Of a stretch of DNA of 64,000 bases, positions 63,224 through 64,000 are shown piece after piece. The position numbers and the translations under genes were made by a program. Positions within the stretch are counted from its first letter, which is position 1. Each line of letters begins with the position of its first letter. The notes under the pieces are model-generated. The model ran no database searches, had not been told where the DNA came from, and saw only the letters and a list, made by a program, of their open reading frames with translations. Where the stretch lies: positions 1,984,001 through 2,048,000 of the forward strand of contig CP046864.1 of NCBI GenBank assembly GCA_039640495.1, given 5' to 3'. Origin of the DNA: Rhodobacteraceae bacterium IMCC1335. Lineage in GTDB: Bacteria; Pseudomonadota; Alphaproteobacteria; Rhodobacterales; Rhodobacteraceae.

Positions 63224-63605
63224 AATAGCCAATGTAATCAATCTGGCTGTAGTAGATTTGACCCCAAAGCGGACCTTGATGACCTCCACTGCAAGTGTAG
63301 CCTTGGAAAAGTAGCCATTGGCTAAAAATTCTCTAATGCTCGCTTTGTCCGCATGTCTGACATTCATGTTTTTAACCGCGAAGGTCCGCTCTGCCTGCCG
63401 AGAGTCAAACAGCAGCGTAATTTTTTAGTTCTCTGGTCTTTTTAGGCAGAGCTACAACGCATATCTAAGAGTATGACTTTTCAGAGATCTCTGCTGTCAT
63501 GAAACATTCTTTCCACTGGACTTTTCTTGCTCTGCAAGCCTGTGTGTAGCTGCGCCCGAATACCGTCGGGCTCTACTCAGTGCGAGATGATGTACGGAGT
63601 AGAAC
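63224..63605. other. intergenic stretch after the sugar operon
   Basis: Contains two copies of a motif close to GCGGACCTT/AAGGTCCGC in opposite orientation (63271 and 63384 regions), as often seen in Roseobacter intergenic repeats. No gene is supported. Confidence 0.4.
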
Positions 63606-64000
63606 ATGAGACTTGATTTAGATGGTTTGGCAACTGCCTCGCGCGAGGCGCTGATGTCTGAGTGGCGAGAGGTAGTGGGCCGCCCTCCTCCGAAGCACTT
63701 AAGTCGGCCCCTGATGGTGCAGATCCTCAGTCATACCTATCAGCTGGACACTGTGGGCGGATATACCAAGCGACTTGACGGTAAGCTCAAGAGCGCAGCC
63801 CGGCGCGATGTGGTTTGGCCTGCCTTTAAACCCGGAAGCCGCTTTGTGCGCGAGTATCATGGGATCACCCATGTGATTGAAGTGGGTGATGACGGGCGCT
63901 TTGTGTGGAAGGATCAGAGCTTTAAGTCCCTCTCCCACACAGCACGCTCTATTACTGGCTATAATGTCTCGGGCTATCAGTTCTTTGGGGTACGCCCATG
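63606..64000 (+). CDS. DUF2924 family protein, 3' end outside the window
   Basis: An open frame from ATG 63606 to the window edge (about 131 codons) starting MRLDLDGLATASREALMSEW. Features of DUF2924 are the RPPPKHLSRPLMVQILSHTY helix region, GSRFVREYHGITHVIEV and the final HTARSITGYNVSGYQFFGV. The family commonly sits beside phage or plasmid recombinases, so a mobile element may begin here. Confidence 0.82.
   Translation, partial: MRLDLDGLATASREALMSEWREVVGRPPPKHLSRPLMVQILSHTYQLDTVGGYTKRLDGKLKSAARRDVVWPAFKPGSRFVREYHGITHVIEVGDDGRFVWKDQSFKSLSHTARSITGYNVSGYQFFGVRP

Overview
The window looks like the chromosome of a marine alphaproteobacterium of the order Rhodobacterales (Roseobacter group). 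The evidence is the conserved housekeeping run (pyrH, miaA, ssb, aroB-aroK, xerD, a CNNM/CorC protein), a bactofilin, TRAP and sugar ABC transporters, and a DUF2924 gene. This is inferred from gene content and protein style; no database search was possible.

Layout. 1-9255: compact core genes. 9256-13600: an integration scar at a tRNA-Arg(CCG) gene. A tyrosine integrase is broken in pieces, a truncated class III cyclase lies inside it, and an inverted second copy of the attachment region plus integrase start lies 3 kb away. 13600-18150: an 8-bp tandem repeat and several small genes. 18900-28160: a Sel1 protein, an iron-type ABC transporter, a class IV aminotransferase, an HMG-CoA-lyase-like gene that appears to start at ATT, and a CoA-transferase cut by an IS3 element. 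28160-44530: an accessory region that mixes many small (75-115 residue) proteins, mostly dimeric alpha-beta-barrel-like or NTF2-like, with decayed phage genes (holin, terminase and others) and IS debris. Two parts of it (about 31.2-34.1 kb and 39.2-43.2 kb) repeat the same mixture in nearly the same order. 44530-55143: a block bounded by IS6-family transposase remnants in direct orientation. It holds malonate genes (matB, malonyl-CoA decarboxylase, GntR regulator) and a catabolic operon (FAH hydrolase, RutE-like reductase, OsmC, TRAP transporter, intradiol/hydroxyquinol-type dioxygenase). 55413-63223: a LacI-controlled sugar ABC operon with a GH63-like glycosidase. The window ends inside a DUF2924 gene.

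How the parts work together. The malonate genes would activate malonate to malonyl-CoA and decarboxylate it to acetyl-CoA. The neighbouring operon looks like uptake of an acidic substrate by TRAP, oxidative ring cleavage and FAH-type hydrolysis; the substrate is unknown. The sugar operon would import an alpha-glucoside-type compatible solute or disaccharide and cleave it inside the cell. The most unusual part is the 29-43 kb region, where intact small genes alternate with prophage wreckage. The pattern resembles a prophage that carried many small passenger genes, was partly duplicated and then decayed.
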